DNA of 29,908 nt from Gammaproteobacteria bacterium (GTDB lineage Bacteria; Pseudomonadota; Gammaproteobacteria; DSM-19610): contig JAUXDG010000005.1 of NCBI GenBank assembly GCA_030618475.1, forward strand, positions 1 to 29,908. The letters run 5' to 3'. The position numbers were made by a program, and so were the translations under genes. Positions 7,448 through 15,162 of this stretch are shown here, in pieces; position 1 is the stretch's first letter; each line of letters opens with the position of its first letter. Under the pieces are notes generated by a model that worked only from the letters and a program-made list of their open reading frames with translations, ran no database searches and was not told the origin of the DNA.

Positions 7448-9899
7448 CAGGGTTAACGGGAAATTGCATTGCTGCCAGAATGTAAAGCAGCAGTGCCAGC
7501 AGCACGACAAGGGTGAAGCCAAAATGGATGGCCAGTAAGGTAGCCAATACGGCACTCAGCACGGATGCACAACCGTTAACCCCCCAGGCCAGGGGGATCA
7601 GTGTGCCGGCACCTGCTCCCAGGCTGGTGAGCGCCAGAGGGAATGGCATACCCATGAAGAAGGCGAGTGGGGCAATAAGCACGATGCTGACAGTTGCCCT
7701 GGCGATTGTTGGCCAGGCCACCAGCCAGGCGAACAGCGTGTCGAGTAACAGCAGGTAAGCCATGCCCGTCAGCAGGATGCCGGCCACTGCCCATTTAACC
7801 CCTTGCCAATAGCACTGCTGCGTTGAATACCGTTTCGACCAGTTGCTGCCCAGTCCGGCAAAGACCAGGAACGATGCCAGTACCACCGAGGCTGTAAACA
7901 GAGGATGGTGAAGAAACAGCATGAACTTCTGTATAAAGGCAATCTCGATGAACAGAAAGGCCAGGCCAATGGCAAAAAAATAGCTCACTACCCGCAGCTG
8001 GCTGATGCCGCTTGAGTCGCTGGATTGTTTCTGTCTTTTAAGAAACACCAGTGGCAGCAGGATGAGCAGGGTGCTCGCCAGCAGTGCCTGGGCGAGGGTG
8101 GCAACGAGCACCGGATAACCTGCTTCCAGCAAGGGCATGCCACCCCGGCCACGCAGCTCAAGTATCTCTTCGAGTGTGGACCATTTGAAGAAGTTGTGGA
8201 AATAGGGTCGATCGTCTGTAGCGGGTTGCAGCTTGAATTTGTACTGCTCCATGAAGGACTGGCTGTGTGGCCCTAACAGGGCCTGAGCCCCCTGATACAG
8301 GTAAGGCTCCCTGAAAATATTGAAGCGGTTGGGTTCACCTGCGGATATGCCTGGATACCAGGCCACGTCAAAAGCGCGTTGCTGCGAGAAATCCCGCATG
8401 GCGCGGATTTCATCGGCTGTAAACTCACCGTTTTTTACCAGTAAGGTACTGGTCTGCCAGCCGCGGATGAGTATCAGCCGTTTACCGGGTTCTTCCACAC
8501 CGGCGTGGCGCAAGGCCTCAATCGCCGTTACAAACAGTTTCAGTGTGTCGCGTGGCGGTAGTTTTATCCACCGGCTGATCGCCAGATAGCCGCCGGATTT
8601 CAGATGGTCGAGGTAGGTCTGCAGCGCCTCGCTGGTGTAGAGATAACTCTCGCTGAGTGCATACAAACCTGTCGATGAGGCGCCGGAGGAATCCTGCAGA
8701 GCGAGTTGAATGAGGTCATAGCGCGTACCCTGGGCGCTGACAAAACCTCGCCCTTCCGCCGTGTGCAGCTGTACCCCGGGTTTGTTATAGAGACCGCCGG
8801 AAAATTCCGCGTAGTCTTTGCTCACCAGCTCAACGACCTGCGGGTTGAGTTCAACCGCGTGGATTTCTTTAGTGTCCTGGTAGAGGGCCTGAAGTACATC
8901 CATGCCTCCGCCGGCACCCAGCACCAGCACCCGGTGTGCGTGTTTCAGGTGATAGGGTAACGCCGAGGTAAGCTGGTCCAGGAAAACCACGGCCCGCGGG
9001 TCACCGCTATCCTGGGTAATGGTGCCCATGCTGCCACCGTCGCTGAAGAGTCCAAGCTGAGCCGGTGGGCTGCTGCGGGCGTTGAGACTCATGCCCGGCG
9101 CATAACGCAGTGGAACCCTGTCGTTCTCCACCACCTGCAGGATTGCCATCGGACTGAAACGTTCAGCGATGACACGGGCGCCACTGACGCGCAGTGTCTG
9201 GCTGAGGTCTTTGTAGGGAGAAAGTACCAGTCCGCTGGGACCCTGGCCTGGCCAGACGACTATCGCCATTGACAACAGGACTGCAGCGCCTATCCACAGG
9301 CGTTTCGATAGATGCAGTTCCCATGCGGCGACTGCAATGCAGGCTATGCCGAGTGCGGAGACAAGAGACAGTGCAGCCAGCGGGGGTATGATATATAAGA
9401 TCAATATAACACCAAGGCTGCCGACACCGGCACCGAACAGATCGAAGGCATAGACACGTGTGATGAGCTTGCTGAAGCTCGAAAATGTCAATGCGATGGC
9501 GTTGGCGACAAAGAAGAACGGCAGACTCAACAGGAGATAAATAAACATCAGACGCACGGGCTCACGCCAGTTCCACAGCATCTCTTCCGGATTGAAAGGA
9601 ATCTGTTGAGCCACCAGGAAACTCGGCATGGCGGTCAGCCCGAACAAGGCCAGGTTGATCAGCAACGCCAGCGGGTAATGACTGAGCAGGCGCGATTGTA
9701 CGAAAGCGAGAAATGTGCCACTGGCGCCATAGCCGAGCAGGGCGAGGCTGATGATCATATAAGCGAAGTGGTGCCACTGAATTATCGAAAACAGGCGCAT
9801 TAAAAGGATTTCATAACCCAGCGCTGTCGCCGAAAGCAAAGCGATCGTCAACAGTGGCGGACGTATCGCGGCGGGATGAGACAGGCTCCTAGTGGTCAC
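7434..9899 (-). CDS. Polytopic membrane protein with central spermidine synthase-like (Rossmann methyltransferase-fold) domain
   Basis: 821 residues. About seven N-terminal transmembrane helices (residues 15-215) start with LLTIALLSATALGYEILLMRLF. A soluble spermidine synthase-like domain follows (about 230-590), then about seven C-terminal helices. The nucleotide-binding loop is VLVLGAGGGMDVLQAL (about 324-339), with acidic E350 at the end of the next strand (AVELNP). The polyamine synthase aminopropyl/diamine signature (D-S/T-x-D-P after the fourth strand) is not present; the corresponding stretch reads LIQLALQDSSGASSTGLYAL. Enzymatic spermidine synthesis is therefore doubtful; these membrane-embedded homologues are uncharacterised. 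The start is the GTG at 9899, overlapping the pcm stop by 11 bases, which suggests translational coupling. The 3' end overlaps pyk by 14 bases tail to tail. Fold assignment is good; the reaction is unknown. Confidence 0.8.
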   Translation of the reverse strand: MTTRSLSHPAAIRPPLLTIALLSATALGYEILLMRLFSIIQWHHFAYMIISLALLGYGASGTFLAFVQSRLLSHYPLALLINLALFGLTAMPSFLVAQQIPFNPEEMLWNWREPVRLMFIYLLLSLPFFFVANAIALTFSSFSKLITRVYAFDLFGAGVGSLGVILILYIIPPLAALSLVSALGIACIAVAAWELHLSKRLWIGAAVLLSMAIVVWPGQGPSGLVLSPYKDLSQTLRVSGARVIAERFSPMAILQVVENDRVPLRYAPGMSLNARSSPPAQLGLFSDGGSMGTITQDSGDPRAVVFLDQLTSALPYHLKHAHRVLVLGAGGGMDVLQALYQDTKEIHAVELNPQVVELVSKDYAEFSGGLYNKPGVQLHTAEGRGFVSAQGTRYDLIQLALQDSSGASSTGLYALSESYLYTSEALQTYLDHLKSGGYLAISRWIKLPPRDTLKLFVTAIEALRHAGVEEPGKRLILIRGWQTSTLLVKNGEFTADEIRAMRDFSQQRAFDVAWYPGISAGEPNRFNIFREPYLYQGAQALLGPHSQSFMEQYKFKLQPATDDRPYFHNFFKWSTLEEILELRGRGGMPLLEAGYPVLVATLAQALLASTLLILLPLVFLKRQKQSSDSSGISQLRVVSYFFAIGLAFLFIEIAFIQKFMLFLHHPLFTASVVLASFLVFAGLGSNWSKRYSTQQCYWQGVKWAVAGILLTGMAYLLLLDTLFAWLVAWPTIARATVSIVLIAPLAFFMGMPFPLALTSLGAGAGTLIPLAWGVNGCASVLSAVLATLLAIHFGFTLVVLLALLLYILAAMQFPVNPVSSV

Positions 9900-10623
9900 C
9901 GGTCAATGGGACAAAACGTACGGGAAGTATCAGGCGTGTGGTGACATTATTGTTACTGTCTTTTTCAACGACCACGAGCTGCTGGGTCATGAAGCGGCTG
10001 CCGACCGGGATCATCATACGGCCGCCCGGCTTCAACTGTGCAATCAGCGGAGGCGGGATGTGATCGGCTGCGGCGGTAACGATGATGGCATCAAAGGGCG
10101 CATGCGTCTCCCAGCCGTAGTAGCCGTCACCGATTCGAGTTTCAACATTGTCATAGCCCAGTTTGTTTAGAAGATCACGGGCGCGTTTTCCCAGCGGCTC
10201 GATAATTTCGATGCTGTAGACCTGCTGTGCCAGCTCGGCGAGTACCGCGGCCTGGTAGCCGGAGCCGGTCCCCACTTCAAGCACCCGGTCTGCGGGCGTG
10301 AGCTTCAGCAGGTCGGTCATGATGGCAACGATATAAGGCTGCGAGATGGTCTGCCCGTGGCCGATGGGCAGCGGACGATTCCGGTAGGCGTGGCGTAGCT
10401 GGGAGTCAGGGACAAAGCGATGACGTGGAACCTTGGCCAGGGCTTTCATCACCCGGGGGTCGAGTGTCTCCGCGTCCAGGTAGGCGCTGGTTTCGCGGAC
10501 ATCCTGTTCGATAATCCGCATCAGCTCCATGCGCTGCTGTGTGTACCCGTCTGCATCGCCTGCCGGCGCCGGGCCGCTGAGCGTCAGCGACATCAGAAGA
10601 TAACAGAGCAGTCTATAATTCAT
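9889..10623 (-). CDS. pcm: Protein-L-isoaspartate O-methyltransferase with N-terminal signal peptide
   Basis: Uses S-adenosylmethionine to methylate isoaspartyl residues in aged proteins so that they can revert to aspartate. Starting at the ATG at 10623 gives 244 residues. A hydrophobic leader (MNYRLLCYLLMSLTLSGPAPA) with an APA-like cleavage site near residue 21 indicates export, then the catalytic domain: HRFVPDSQLRHAYRNRPLPIG, GHGQTISQPYIVAIM (88-102), SAM loop VLEVGTGSGYQAAVLAEL (about 114-131), IGDGYYGWETHAPFDAIIVTAA, and GGRMMIPVG. The open frame continues upstream to 10812, but that part is Cys/Arg-rich and not family-like. Most gammaproteobacterial Pcm is cytoplasmic and sits near surE/rpoS; this copy looks periplasmic and is coupled to the membrane protein downstream. 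Divergent from the DUF2189 gene. Confidence 0.92.
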   Translation of the reverse strand: MNYRLLCYLLMSLTLSGPAPAGDADGYTQQRMELMRIIEQDVRETSAYLDAETLDPRVMKALAKVPRHRFVPDSQLRHAYRNRPLPIGHGQTISQPYIVAIMTDLLKLTPADRVLEVGTGSGYQAAVLAELAQQVYSIEIIEPLGKRARDLLNKLGYDNVETRIGDGYYGWETHAPFDAIIVTAAADHIPPPLIAQLKPGGRMMIPVGSRFMTQQLVVVEKDSNNNVTTRLILPVRFVPLTGDH

Positions 10624-10911
10624 GGACAGTATGGCCACTTGGATGTTACAACACACAGGTTGCCAAGCATAAGGCATTTGCAGATAGACCTGTACTTTTT
10701 CGTGTTTGCAGCAGCTGCCTGATCCTCGGGCTGAGGCCGTGAGAAAAACGGCCGAAATTCGCATGGGCACGAGATATTGTTTAGGTTTATATCGGTATAA
10801 AAGAAATCGCAAGCCGATCCAGGACAGGCTCCTGGTGGTAGCCGGACGTTTCGTTTCGGTTGGCAGGAAGCGTACAGCGGTTCAGTCATTTGTTGAGGAG
10901 GAGAGACACGC
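10624..10911. other. Divergent intergenic region between pcm and the DUF2189 gene
   Basis: Should carry both promoters. On + there is TATAAA at 10796-10801 in an AT-rich patch with TTGTTT at 10777-10782, but the 13-base gap is too short for a standard sigma-70 pair. No terminator-like hairpin or conserved gene seen. A GAGGAGGAGAG ribosome site just before 10912 belongs to the DUF2189 gene. Confidence 0.4.
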
Positions 10912-11730
10912 ATGGCCCAGCTGCATGCCGATGAGGATGAGCATACTAATGTAGTAGACCCGGAAGCTTTGCCTTTCGTGGCCCCCAGCCGGCGTCTGCA
11001 AACCGGCGACCCCGTGACCTGGTTGAAACTGGGATGGAAGGACTTCAAACGTGCTCCCGGTGCCAGTCTGGGTTACGGCGGGTTTTTTGTGCTGATCAGT
11101 TATGTGTTGACATTTTGTACCTGGAAACTGGGTGGTTACATCCTGATGTTCAGTTTGATGTCAGGTTTCGTGTTTATTGCGCCGGTGCTTGCCATCGGTC
11201 TGTATTCCGTCAGTTGCCAGCTGGAACAGGGACTGAAACCCCGACTTGGCTATTGCCTCAGGGAAGGGCGTCGGCATCTGGGTAACGAAATGGTTTATTC
11301 AATGATTTTGCTGGTGATTTTCCTGCTTTGGGCGCGCGCAGGATCGGTGATTCACATCTTCTTTCCGGTTGAAGCCAATCCGGATTTCTCCGACTTGGCG
11401 ATTTTTCTGGGCATCGGCACAGCGGTGGGTATCGTTTTCTCAGCGCTGGTGTTCAGCGCAAGTGCCTTTTCGTTGCCCATGATGCTTGACCGCAAGGTGG
11501 ATACGGTTACGGCTGTACTGACCAGCGTGCATGCCGTGCTGAATAACAAGGGAGCCATGGTCGTTTGGGTCCTCATCATTCAGGCGGCGCTGGCCATCAG
11601 TTTTCTCACCGCTTTTCTGGGGCTGGCAGTCCTCATGCCGGTGATCGGCTATGCAACCTGGCACGGCTACCGGGATACCATACTGGTTGAGGGCTGGCCG
11701 GAGAACGCGAAGCTACCGGCAGCCGGGTAG
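10912..11730 (+). CDS. DUF2189 family integral membrane protein
   Basis: 272 residues. A ~45-residue hydrophilic N-terminus with VAPSRRLQTGDPVTWLKLGWKDFKRAPGASLGYG is followed by about six transmembrane helices. The TWLKLGWKDFKRAP lead-in and the C-terminal VLMPVIGYATWHGYRDTI match the DUF2189 family of predicted inner-membrane proteins, whose function is not known. The start is well supported by GGAGGAGAG seven bases upstream. It is followed by 160 bases before the MotA-like gene, including a possible hairpin around its stop codon, so it may be transcribed alone. Confidence 0.85.
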   Translation: MAQLHADEDEHTNVVDPEALPFVAPSRRLQTGDPVTWLKLGWKDFKRAPGASLGYGGFFVLISYVLTFCTWKLGGYILMFSLMSGFVFIAPVLAIGLYSVSCQLEQGLKPRLGYCLREGRRHLGNEMVYSMILLVIFLLWARAGSVIHIFFPVEANPDFSDLAIFLGIGTAVGIVFSALVFSASAFSLPMMLDRKVDTVTAVLTSVHAVLNNKGAMVVWVLIIQAALAISFLTAFLGLAVLMPVIGYATWHGYRDTILVEGWPENAKLPAAG

Positions 11731-11740
11731 CCAGGCTGCC
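11718..11740. terminator. Possible hairpin at the end of the DUF2189 gene
   Basis: GGCAGCC (11718-11724) and GGCTGCC (11734-11740) form a perfect 7-bp stem with a nine-base loop containing the stop codon. It is followed by AAAAT rather than a T-run on the + strand, so it is not a standard intrinsic terminator. It could still pause transcription or protect the 3' end. Confidence 0.3.
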
Positions 11741-11890
11741 AAAATCTGTAACCCGTCATATTTTATGGTAATCAAATTCAGCGTAGACAGCGATGTGCTA
11801 AGCTACGCGGCTTAACTGAGCGGGTCGACATGAAGGCTTCCATGCCCTCTGTGCACCGTATCAGCGTTACTGCCTGCACGGAGGGAAAGT

Positions 11891-13051
11891 ATGACGCGGC
11901 CTACCCATGTTTTCATATGGATGATTCCATTTCTCGGCCTGGTTGGCGTCTCGGTCATACTCCTGTATGGGCCTCTGTCCGAGGCTTTTCTATCCAACCC
12001 GGTGTTTAACAGCATTATTCTTGCCGTCTTGCTGGTGGGTATTCTGATTAATTTCCGTCAGGTCGGTATGCTTTCTGCCGAAGTCGCCTGGATTAACCAC
12101 TACCGCGGCAAACGCAAACGTTTCTGGCAGTCCAGGCCTGACAAACCCCGGCTGCTGGCGCCGCTGGCGAAAATGCTGGGACAGCAGGAGAGTGACTTCC
12201 TCAGCCTGTCACCCCTGCCGCTGCGTGCCGTGCTCGACAGCGTACGTCTGAGGCTTGATGAATTGCGCGATGTGTCGCGTTACATGATCGGCTTACTCAT
12301 TTTCCTGGGACTGCTCGGCACCTTCTGGGGTCTGCTCATCACAGTCAGTGCGATTGGCAACATGATAGGTGATCTCGGTGGCGGCGGTGCGGAAAATGCC
12401 GTCATGTTCGGCAGCTTGTTGGAGGGGCTGAAAGCACCCCTGTCCGGCATGGGCACTGCATTCAGTTCTTCGCTGTTCGGGCTTGCCGGCTCACTGGTAC
12501 TCGGGTTTCTCGATTTGCAGGCCGGCCATTCACAGACCCGCTTTTTCAACGAGCTGGAAGACTGGTTGACAGGTGTGACGCGACTGACCAGTGCGCAGAT
12601 GATCGGTGAACGTGAACTCAGCGAACCGTCCTATACCCACGCCATGCTGGAGCAGACCGCAGAGACACTGGACAAGCTGCAACGTAACGTCATGCGCGAT
12701 GATGCACAACGCCACCTGATTGGTGATCAGATTCAGGGGCTCGGACGTGAGCTCGCGATTTTTGCGGACCTGTCCCGTGATGAACAGCGGGTATTGTCGG
12801 CACTCGCCAAGGGCCAGAGTGATCTGGCTCCGCTGTTGGCGCGTCTGACCGAGAGACAAGGTAAGGTCGATGAGTCCATGCAGGAACACATCCGCAATCT
12901 CGATAGCAATATCAAGCGCCTGGTCGATGAACTGGTGGGCGGACGGGAACAGCTGGTGGACGAGATTCGTGACGAATTGCGAGTGATCGGACGCGCGCTG
13001 ACGGCCGAGACCCACGCCCGTTCGCAGTCACATAAGCAGAAAACAGGCTAG
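11891..13051 (+). CDS. MotA/TolQ/ExbB-type proton-channel family protein with C-terminal helical tail
   Basis: 386 residues. Helices near 7-28 and 38-57, a cytoplasmic loop with a basic patch (HYRGKRKRFW), then the MotA/TolQ/ExbB core: helix 132-158 (YMIGLLIFLGLLGTFWGLLITV) and helix 190-209 (AFSSSLFGLAGSLVLGFLDLQ), joined by LLEGLKAPLSGMGTAF. The last ~150 residues are helical and probably cytoplasmic. In the family these subunits form the stator pentamer of a proton- or sodium-driven complex with a MotB/TolR/ExbD partner; the next gene is a fitting partner. A GGAGGG ribosome site precedes the ATG at 11891. No flagellar genes are nearby, and the protein differs from true MotA. It is also not the long-tailed ZorA of Zorya: no zorC/zorD/zorE-like gene follows. 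Biological load unknown. Confidence 0.85.
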   Translation: MTRPTHVFIWMIPFLGLVGVSVILLYGPLSEAFLSNPVFNSIILAVLLVGILINFRQVGMLSAEVAWINHYRGKRKRFWQSRPDKPRLLAPLAKMLGQQESDFLSLSPLPLRAVLDSVRLRLDELRDVSRYMIGLLIFLGLLGTFWGLLITVSAIGNMIGDLGGGGAENAVMFGSLLEGLKAPLSGMGTAFSSSLFGLAGSLVLGFLDLQAGHSQTRFFNELEDWLTGVTRLTSAQMIGERELSEPSYTHAMLEQTAETLDKLQRNVMRDDAQRHLIGDQIQGLGRELAIFADLSRDEQRVLSALAKGQSDLAPLLARLTERQGKVDESMQEHIRNLDSNIKRLVDELVGGREQLVDEIRDELRVIGRALTAETHARSQSHKQKTG

Positions 13052-13116
13052 CGGTTCATGCAGATGGCTGCCTCTCGTCGCGCTGAATCCGTCAATATCA
13101 GGTGGATGGAGCACAA

Positions 13117-14388
13117 ATGCTGCTGGTGAATCGACAGCGCCGGACGGTTGACATCTGGCCAGGTTTTGTCGACGCCTTGGCGGCCATGTTGATGGTCGTG
13201 ATGTTCGTGCTGTTGCTGTTCTCGGTAGGGCAATTCCTGTTAAACGATGCACTGGTGGGCCGCGACCTGACGCTGGATCAGCTGCGCGGCAGGATTACCG
13301 GCCTGGCCAACGTGCTGGCTATGGAACGCAAGGAAAAGTCGGATCTGCAAGACCGGCTGTCTTCACTGACTGGCGAGCTTGAGGTAACACTAAAGGGCCG
13401 GGATGAGTTTGAAAAGCGCCTGGCAGACATGACCTTACAGGCGCAGCGGTCGGCAACCGAACTGCAGCGGGCGGAGGGCGAGTTGCAGCTTGCCCGCAAC
13501 AGCCTTGCAGACAAAGAGCAGACCCTGCTGCAACAGCGCGACACGATTACAGAGCGGGATCAGACCCTGCTGCAACAGCGTGACACGATTGCAGAGCGGG
13601 AACAGACCCTGCTGCAACAGCGTGACACGATTACAGCGCGGGAACAAACCCTGCAGCAGCAGCGTGACACCATTACCGGCCTGGAGACGGACCGCGTTCG
13701 TCTGCAGACCTCGCTTGAAGTCAGCCAGCAGGAAACCGCACAGCAGACAGCACTCGTCGGGCAGGCCCAGGCCAGCGTTTCGGAGCTGAATAATCAGATT
13801 GCGACACTTAACGAACAACTGGCCCGAATCAACCAGGTTCTTGAATCGTCCGAAGCCAGACTGAAGGACAAGGACGTCGAGATCGAGGATCTCGGGCAGC
13901 GGCTGAATCTGGCAATGGCGGACAAGGTTGAAGAACTGTCGCGTTACCGTTCCGACTTTTTTGGCAAGTTGCGTGAAGCCCTGAGTGACAATCCCGACGT
14001 CCGTATCGAGGGTGATCGTTTTGTCTTGCCGTCCGAAGTGCTGTTCTCTTCAGCGGCGGCTGAGCTGGATAAACAGGGCACAAAAGAGATCTCAACCGTA
14101 GCGCGTACCCTCAAGGAAATCACACAACAGATTCCTGATGACATCGACTGGGTGTTGCGCGTTGATGGGCATACCGATCGCCGCTCCATCCGCAGGGTGT
14201 TCGCTTCAAACTGGGAGCTTTCTTCCGCGCGTGCCATCAGCATTGTGAAGTATCTGATCAGCCAGGGTATACCCGCCGAGCACCTGGTGGCAGCAGGATT
14301 CGGGCAATACCATCCCATCGATCCGGGCAATAGCGAAGAAGCCTATCGACGCAACCGCCGCATTGAACTGAAACTTACCAGCCGCTGA
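13117..14388 (+). CDS. MotB-like OmpA-family peptidoglycan-binding protein with tandem-repeat coiled coil
   Basis: 423 residues from the ATG at 13117, which has GGAG five bases upstream; a GTG at 13102 is the alternative. One N-terminal helix, WPGFVDALAAMLMVVMFVLL, carries Asp19, placed like the proton-carrying Asp of MotB/TolR. A long coiled coil (about 45-290) includes four 14-residue repeats at 135-190. The C-terminal OmpA/MotB domain (about 300-423) has VDGHTDRR with D354, SNWELSSARA with R372, and NRRIELKL; the Asp/Arg pair is what binds diaminopimelate in this family. The length of the periplasmic coiled coil suggests a long reach to peptidoglycan. Pairs with the upstream MotA-like protein, 65 bases apart. 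Same cautions: not flagellar by context. Confidence 0.87.
   Translation: MLLVNRQRRTVDIWPGFVDALAAMLMVVMFVLLLFSVGQFLLNDALVGRDLTLDQLRGRITGLANVLAMERKEKSDLQDRLSSLTGELEVTLKGRDEFEKRLADMTLQAQRSATELQRAEGELQLARNSLADKEQTLLQQRDTITERDQTLLQQRDTIAEREQTLLQQRDTITAREQTLQQQRDTITGLETDRVRLQTSLEVSQQETAQQTALVGQAQASVSELNNQIATLNEQLARINQVLESSEARLKDKDVEIEDLGQRLNLAMADKVEELSRYRSDFFGKLREALSDNPDVRIEGDRFVLPSEVLFSSAAAELDKQGTKEISTVARTLKEITQQIPDDIDWVLRVDGHTDRRSIRRVFASNWELSSARAISIVKYLISQGIPAEHLVAAGFGQYHPIDPGNSEEAYRRNRRIELKLTSR
13519..13686 (+). repeat. Four tandem copies of a 42-bp unit inside the MotB-like gene
   Basis: Units start at 13519, 13561, 13603 and 13645; the first three are nearly identical and the fourth is degenerate. 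Each encodes 14 residues of the form QTLLQQRDTITERE, exactly two heptads, so copy-number changes would lengthen the coiled coil without breaking register or frame. Confidence 0.95.
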
Positions 14389-14429
14389 TGGCTCTTACTA
14401 ATGAGTACATTTTAAATAAGGAGAAAGGA

Positions 14430-14687
14430 ATGGATTTGACATCATTACTCGTATTTTTGGCTATTGGCGCTGTTGCCGGCTGGCTGGCGGGCAACATCAT
14501 GAAAGGTGGTGGTTCCGGTTTGTTCGGCAATATGCTGGTCGGCGTGATCGGCGCCATAGTAGGTGGTTTTCTGTTTGGCTTGCTGGGGATATCGACCAGC
14601 GGACTCATCGGCTCCGTTATTACAGCGACTGTCGGAGCCGTCGCGCTGCTTTTCGTCGTGGGCTTGTTTAAAAACAAGAAAGGGTAG
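14430..14687 (+). CDS. GlsB/YeaQ/YmgE family small membrane protein
   Basis: 85 residues, three hydrophobic glycine-rich helices (LLVFLAIGAVAGWLAGNIM, then GNMLVGVIGAIVGGFLFGLLG, then GSVITATVGAVALLFVVGLF) and a short basic tail. This pattern is typical of the GlsB/YeaQ/YmgE 'transglycosylase-associated' family, often stress-induced and of unknown function. The start at 14430 follows AAGGAGAAAGGA; the open frame upstream to 14388 overlaps the previous stop and lacks such a site. It sits 41 bases after the MotB-like gene and 7 bases before the cytochrome gene, so the four genes from 11891 to 15156 may be one operon. Confidence 0.88.
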   Translation: MDLTSLLVFLAIGAVAGWLAGNIMKGGGSGLFGNMLVGVIGAIVGGFLFGLLGISTSGLIGSVITATVGAVALLFVVGLFKNKKG

Positions 14688-14694
14688 AGATCAG

Positions 14695-15156
14695 GTGTGT
14701 AAAGTGTGTTGGTTATCGTTGGCTGCTGTTGTCATGGTGGTGGCCGGTATGACGTATAAATTCATTTTCCAGGGCGCGGTCGAACAGAGTACCGATGGTC
14801 GCCTGGCGATTCAGCTGGATGCCAATGAACGGCAGCTGGTGTTGTCTGAGATGAGGGCCTTCCTGGAGAGTGTTCAACAGATTACTCGTGGTATTTCAGA
14901 AAACGACATGAAGCTGGTGGCCGAGTCTGCTGGACATGTCGGGCTTGCCGCGCAACAAGCTGTTCCGGGTTCCTTGATAGGTAAATTGCCTTTGCCGTTC
15001 AAAAAGCTGGGGCGTGATACCCATGCAAAATTTGATGAAATGGCGCTCGATGCGGAGCAGTTTGAAGACAGCGGACACAGTCTCTCTCAACTGGGTACAC
15101 TGATGCAGAACTGTGTGGCCTGTCATGCTGCGTACCGATTCGAAACAGCAAACTGA
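14695..15156 (+). CDS. Class II-like cytochrome c (c-556/c'-type) with N-terminal membrane anchor or signal
   Basis: 153 residues from GTG at 14695, seven bases after the previous stop. An N-terminal hydrophobic segment (WLSLAAVVMVVAGMTYKFIF) directs it to the periplasmic side. The single haem-binding motif CVACH is at 140-144, close to the C-terminus, with helical sequence before it. A C-terminal haem site after a helical bundle is the hallmark of class II cytochromes c. Met53 in the first helix (SEMRAFLESV) is a candidate sixth haem ligand as in c-556, by analogy only. Its electron partner is unknown; the convergent neighbour is a double thioredoxin protein. Six bases separate the two 3' ends. 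Confidence 0.8.
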   Translation: MCKVCWLSLAAVVMVVAGMTYKFIFQGAVEQSTDGRLAIQLDANERQLVLSEMRAFLESVQQITRGISENDMKLVAESAGHVGLAAQQAVPGSLIGKLPLPFKKLGRDTHAKFDEMALDAEQFEDSGHSLSQLGTLMQNCVACHAAYRFETAN

Positions 15157-15162
15157 TATCTG

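Noticed and set aside
10624..10812. Longer pcm start at 10812 giving 307 residues
   Set aside because: The extra 63 residues are Cys/Arg-rich, unlike the family, and would hide a good signal peptide that begins at the ATG at 10623.
13519..13686. CRISPR-like repeat array
   Set aside because: The repeats are contiguous 42-bp units without spacers, and they are in frame within a coiled-coil coding region.
13490..13789. Second-frame open reading frame with CCNS repeats over the tandem repeat region
   Set aside because: It is only the 42-bp repeats of the MotB-like gene read in another frame; no start signal or domain.
11891..14388. Zorya anti-phage system (ZorA/ZorB-like MotA/MotB pair)
   Set aside because: The MotA-like protein lacks the very long ZorA tail, and no ZorC, ZorD or ZorE-like gene follows; the next genes are GlsB-like and a cytochrome c.
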